NCBI GenBank assembly: GCA_031287395.1
Contig: JAITTA010000067.1
Location: 1 to 8,186, forward strand
Source: Dysgonamonadaceae bacterium
GTDB lineage: Bacteria > Bacteroidota > Bacteroidia > Bacteroidales > Azobacteroidaceae
Length of the DNA: 8,186 nucleotides
Reading direction: 5' to 3'
Numbering within the stretch: the first letter of the stretch is position 1; each line of letters starts with the position of its first letter. A program made the position numbers and the translations under genes. Below are positions 5,473 through 8,186 of the stretch, piece after piece. The notes beneath the pieces were generated by a model. It saw only the letters and a list, made by a program, of their open reading frames with translations, was not told where the DNA came from and ran no database searches.

Positions 5473-7248
5473 TTATTGATTTCCGTCCGGATTATTCAAA
5501 TCGCAACCGTAATACTGTTTCAGATAATTATTGTCGCGTGTCCAGTAGATGTTGAGCGTGTTGGCATTGAGCGGTGTAGGATTGAGAATCATTGCCGGAT
5601 TTCCTTGCCGTTCGGCTTCCGGAATGCGGCAGTTCCAGATCGGTACGATACCGTCCATATCGAATGTGACGGAATAAACGGAAGCGTTGATGCCTTTGTA
5701 TCCGCGGTGCAAACCCAATTCCAAACGTTTGTTGTCGAACCACAGAAGACCTTCTCCCCATAGTTCGACACGTTTCTGCAGAATGATTTCGTCTACCAGT
5801 TTGTCCACATCCGTACACTTTGCCATGCAGTCGTATGAACCGTCGAGTATCCTGTATTTCATGAAATCGTTGAGTAGAGCGATACCTGAAGCCAGTCCTT
5901 TTGAGCGTGCAGCCGCTTCGGCTTCGATCAGATACATTTCTTCTACGCGCATTAACGGATAATCCATTGCCGCACCTTCCGAGCTTGTTGACCAATTGCC
6001 GTTGGACGGACGGAATTTAATGGGATTGTATATCCACGGGTATCCGTTGAAACCATTGGCTACGGTGACATTGTTTCTGATTCTTTCGGCGGGCATGGCT
6101 AACTTGTAGGGATGTCCTTTGTAAGAATCGCTTGGAGGAACGTCGTTTCCGTTTTTATCCTTGTATCCGTAAAACGCCGGATCTAACCAGGAATATTTGC
6201 GGAAGTCGTTGTCGGGAATCGCTTCATACAAGCGGCGGGAAATGCTTCGGCCGACACGCCATCCGTAAACCGTCCAGGTTTGTTCGGTCATCATCAGTCC
6301 GTAGAAACTGCCGTAGTCACCGATAACCATCGAAGCGACATTGTCCGGGGCAATGATGATTCCCCACATCCATGCGTTTTGTGAATTGGCGTTGTTAAAA
6401 CCGTTGACGGGGTCTTCCCACTGTTCCTGGGTGAGAGGAGTGCAACCGCTTTCGGTGATTGCTTTGCGTGCATATTCGGCTGCTTTCTCAAATGCGCCGC
6501 TTACTCCGGCAGTTCCTCTTTCCAGATAAGCACGGGCATACAATCCGTAAACGCAGGCCAATGAAGGAAATGCTTTGCTTTCGGGAACATAATCGTTGCC
6601 AAAGTATTTTTCCGCTTTTGCCAAATCCGAGAAAATCATTTCGTAGTTATCCTCTACTTTTACCCGTGGATTATTTTTAGCCTGTTCTTCGGTCGTTTCT
6701 TCCGTTACGATAGGAACGCCAAGCCCGTAAATATCATTGTTTTCGGGTTCGCACAAAGGCGTGTATTTGTATTCGAACATCCGCACCAGGTTCAGGTAGT
6801 AAAGCGCACGGAACGTATGCGCAATCCCCAAATAATATTGTTGCGTTTTGTCATTTGTATTTTTGTCGATCATACTGATGACCGAATTACAGTTTCTGAT
6901 AAATCCGTAGTGCATGTACCAGGCATAATTCTGACGGTTATGCACCGGATTGCTCATGGCAGAGTAGGTTCCCAAGGTGTTGTATCCGGTTGTTCCGGCA
7001 ATGACCACGTCTTGCGTCATTTCTTCAAAGGCGGTGCACAATCCCGTATAGCCGCAAAGTTCCAAACTTGCGTTCTTCCATCCGATCATGTTGGTCGGAA
7101 TTGCATTGACCATGGATTTCAGTGCGGTGGGTGATGACTGAATCTGCGAGTCGATGGCGTATTCCGTGGGAAAAGTTTCGTCTATACAACTTGACAGTCC
7201 AAGCATGCAGAAAACCGATATGATACTTGCTATTATTATCTTTTTCAT
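5473..7248 (-). CDS. SusD/RagB-family surface glycan-binding lipoprotein
   Basis: 591-residue lipoprotein, a normal to slightly long SusD homologue. A signal peptide ends in lipobox LSSC (18-21), and Cys21 is followed by IDE, an acidic stretch like the Bacteroidota surface-export signal. The N-terminal helical repeat motif HTFRALYYLNLVRMFEY (144-160) is the classic SusD signature. The C-terminal part has PLMRVEEMYLIEAEAAARSK (431-450), equivalent to the usual RYAEVLL-x-AEA motif, and the helix around 487-511 (IILQKRVELWGEG, then FDNKRLE). SusD proteins form the lid over a SusC transporter in the outer membrane and capture oligosaccharide for import. The partner SusC-like gene ends 27 nt upstream, so the two are co-transcribed. 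The mature part has ten Cys besides the lipidated one, which seems many. The ligand cannot be predicted from this sequence alone. Confidence 0.96.
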   Translation of the reverse strand: MKKIIIASIISVFCMLGLSSCIDETFPTEYAIDSQIQSSPTALKSMVNAIPTNMIGWKNASLELCGYTGLCTAFEEMTQDVVIAGTTGYNTLGTYSAMSNPVHNRQNYAWYMHYGFIRNCNSVISMIDKNTNDKTQQYYLGIAHTFRALYYLNLVRMFEYKYTPLCEPENNDIYGLGVPIVTEETTEEQAKNNPRVKVEDNYEMIFSDLAKAEKYFGNDYVPESKAFPSLACVYGLYARAYLERGTAGVSGAFEKAAEYARKAITESGCTPLTQEQWEDPVNGFNNANSQNAWMWGIIIAPDNVASMVIGDYGSFYGLMMTEQTWTVYGWRVGRSISRRLYEAIPDNDFRKYSWLDPAFYGYKDKNGNDVPPSDSYKGHPYKLAMPAERIRNNVTVANGFNGYPWIYNPIKFRPSNGNWSTSSEGAAMDYPLMRVEEMYLIEAEAAARSKGLASGIALLNDFMKYRILDGSYDCMAKCTDVDKLVDEIILQKRVELWGEGLLWFDNKRLELGLHRGYKGINASVYSVTFDMDGIVPIWNCRIPEAERQGNPAMILNPTPLNANTLNIYWTRDNNYLKQYYGCDLNNPDGNQ

Positions 7249-7275
7249 CTTGATTTGTATTTCAATGTAAGTAAA

Positions 7276-8186
7276 TTAGAATTGAAGACTCAGCCCGCCC
7301 GAAATGGTGCGAATGGGAGAATATGTTTGTCCGTTGGTTGTTCCGGAGAAGGAATAACGCGGGTCAAGTCCCTGGCGTGCGGATTTGTACCAAATATTTT
7401 CCGCCGACAGGTAAATCCTGCAGTTGGAAATTTTCCATTGACTGGTAAGTTTACCAGGCAAGGTATAACCGAAATTGAGATTCTGAAAGTTCAGGAAACG
7501 AGCGCTTGTCAAAAACCTGTCCGAAGGAGTGTTGGATACGGCTCCCTGATTGGGGTCTTTACCGTTCAGACGTGGAATGTCGGAGTTCGGATTTTCGGGC
7601 GTCCATGCATTCAGCAGATCTTTATGAATGTTTCCTCCGAATTTTCCGGACGGGGAAGACATGACCGAACCGTATTCGTAGTCATATACCAGGCCGCCTA
7701 ATTGGAAGTTGAAGTTCATCGTCAGATCGAAACCTTTGTAGTTCACGGTGGTGCCGAAACCGCCGTATGCTTTCGGAAGCGCCGAACCGCACAGGTACTG
7801 AGTGCCTTGCGCAAGCGCAGTAGTTGTTTCCTGTCCGGTCACCTTTCCGTTTTCGTCCAGTATATCTTTGTACCAGGTGGAGAGGCCTTCTTCGTTTACG
7901 CCGGCGTATTTACGGGCGTAGAACGTGTAGAGAGGGATTCCTTCGCCGATAAAATATTCGCTTGGATGTGCGAAACGGTTTTCTTTCAGGGTATATCCTT
8001 CATAACCTTCTACGGCCAGGTTTTTCCGTTCTTTCGGGAGAGAGAGGATTTTGTTGGAAACATGGGTAATGTTGAAGTTGGCGTTCCATACAAGATCTTT
8101 TGTCCGGAGAATATCGCCGCGCAGTTCCAGTTCTATCCCTTTATTACGCATATCGCCGATGTTATCGAAATACGAGGTATAACCGT
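7276..8186 (-). CDS. SusC/RagA-family TonB-dependent outer-membrane receptor (C-terminal part; 5' end outside window)
   Basis: The frame is open from the window edge (8186) to TAA at 7276, giving 303 residues. It starts mid-protein with GYTSYFDNIGDMRNKGIELE, so the Met at 8151 is internal and not a start. The fragment is the last third of the 22-strand barrel. It has the conserved N-x-G-D-M-x-N-x-G-I-E-L-E strand, a middle segment around AYGGFGTTVNYKGFDLTMNF, the late FLNFQNLNFGYTLP region, and NIWYKSARQGLDPRYS near the end. It finishes GLSLQF, with a terminal aromatic residue as in BAM-assembled barrels. SusC-type receptors import oligosaccharides with TonB energy, using the SusD lipoprotein encoded just downstream. 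The plug domain, any N-terminal carboxypeptidase-like extension and the operon promoter lie outside the window. Confidence 0.95.
   Translation of the reverse strand, partial: GYTSYFDNIGDMRNKGIELELRGDILRTKDLVWNANFNITHVSNKILSLPKERKNLAVEGYEGYTLKENRFAHPSEYFIGEGIPLYTFYARKYAGVNEEGLSTWYKDILDENGKVTGQETTTALAQGTQYLCGSALPKAYGGFGTTVNYKGFDLTMNFNFQLGGLVYDYEYGSVMSSPSGKFGGNIHKDLLNAWTPENPNSDIPRLNGKDPNQGAVSNTPSDRFLTSARFLNFQNLNFGYTLPGKLTSQWKISNCRIYLSAENIWYKSARQGLDPRYSFSGTTNGQTYSPIRTISGGLSLQF

Noticed and set aside
5528..5995. 155-residue minus-strand open frame inside the SusD-like gene
   Set aside because: Lies wholly within the SusD-like coding sequence in another frame; Arg/Ser-rich composition is typical of a shadow frame.
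7255..7701. 148-residue plus-strand open frame opposite the SusC-like gene
   Set aside because: Antisense shadow; the minus-strand frame encodes unmistakable SusC barrel sequence.
1..8186. CRISPR array, tRNA/rRNA genes, insertion sequence or phage genes
   Set aside because: No regularly spaced repeats, cloverleaf-like sequences, transposase motifs or integrase motifs were seen anywhere in the window.

Overview
The window looks like Bacteroidota, most likely Bacteroidales. The evidence is a SusC/SusD outer-membrane glycan-uptake pair with a downstream glycoside hydrolase, a promoter of the Bacteroides TTTG / TAnnTTTG type, and A/T-rich gene leaders without clear Shine-Dalgarno sequences. Genus cannot be fixed from this sequence. 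Every convincing gene lies on the minus strand, so transcription runs from high to low coordinates. Both ends cut genes.

Positions 8186 to 4231 hold the end of a polysaccharide utilization locus (PUL): the C-terminal part of a SusC-like TonB-dependent receptor (7276-8186), its SusD-like surface lipoprotein (5473-7248) after a 27-nt gap, and a secreted single-domain GH43-type hydrolase (4231-5166). The 306-nt gap between SusD and GH43 contains a perfect 23-bp inverted repeat just after the SusD stop and a consensus-quality Bacteroides promoter just before GH43. The hydrolase can therefore probably be expressed separately from the transport pair. GH43 families mostly act on arabinan, arabinoxylan or xylan side chains, so a plant cell-wall substrate is likely but not proven.

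Positions 4101 to 1 hold a second, unrelated operon: a HlyD/MacA-type periplasmic adaptor (2851-4101), a MacB/LolD-type ATPase (2157-2825), and two different FtsX/MacB-type permeases (823-2076 complete, 1-803 truncated by the window edge). Together they resemble a split-gene MacAB-like tripartite export or envelope-stress system. A TolC-type partner and regulator, if present, lie outside the window.

The 129-nt region between the two modules (4102-4230) is the most interesting part. It has no recognisable Bacteroides housekeeping promoter. It does have a near-match to a sigma-54 -24/-12 element (4134-4151), and about 45 bp further upstream a cluster of three alternating TGTCCG/CGGACA half-sites (4194-4220). 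That is the layout expected for an NtrC-family activator controlling the export operon. The proposal is an inference from sequence.
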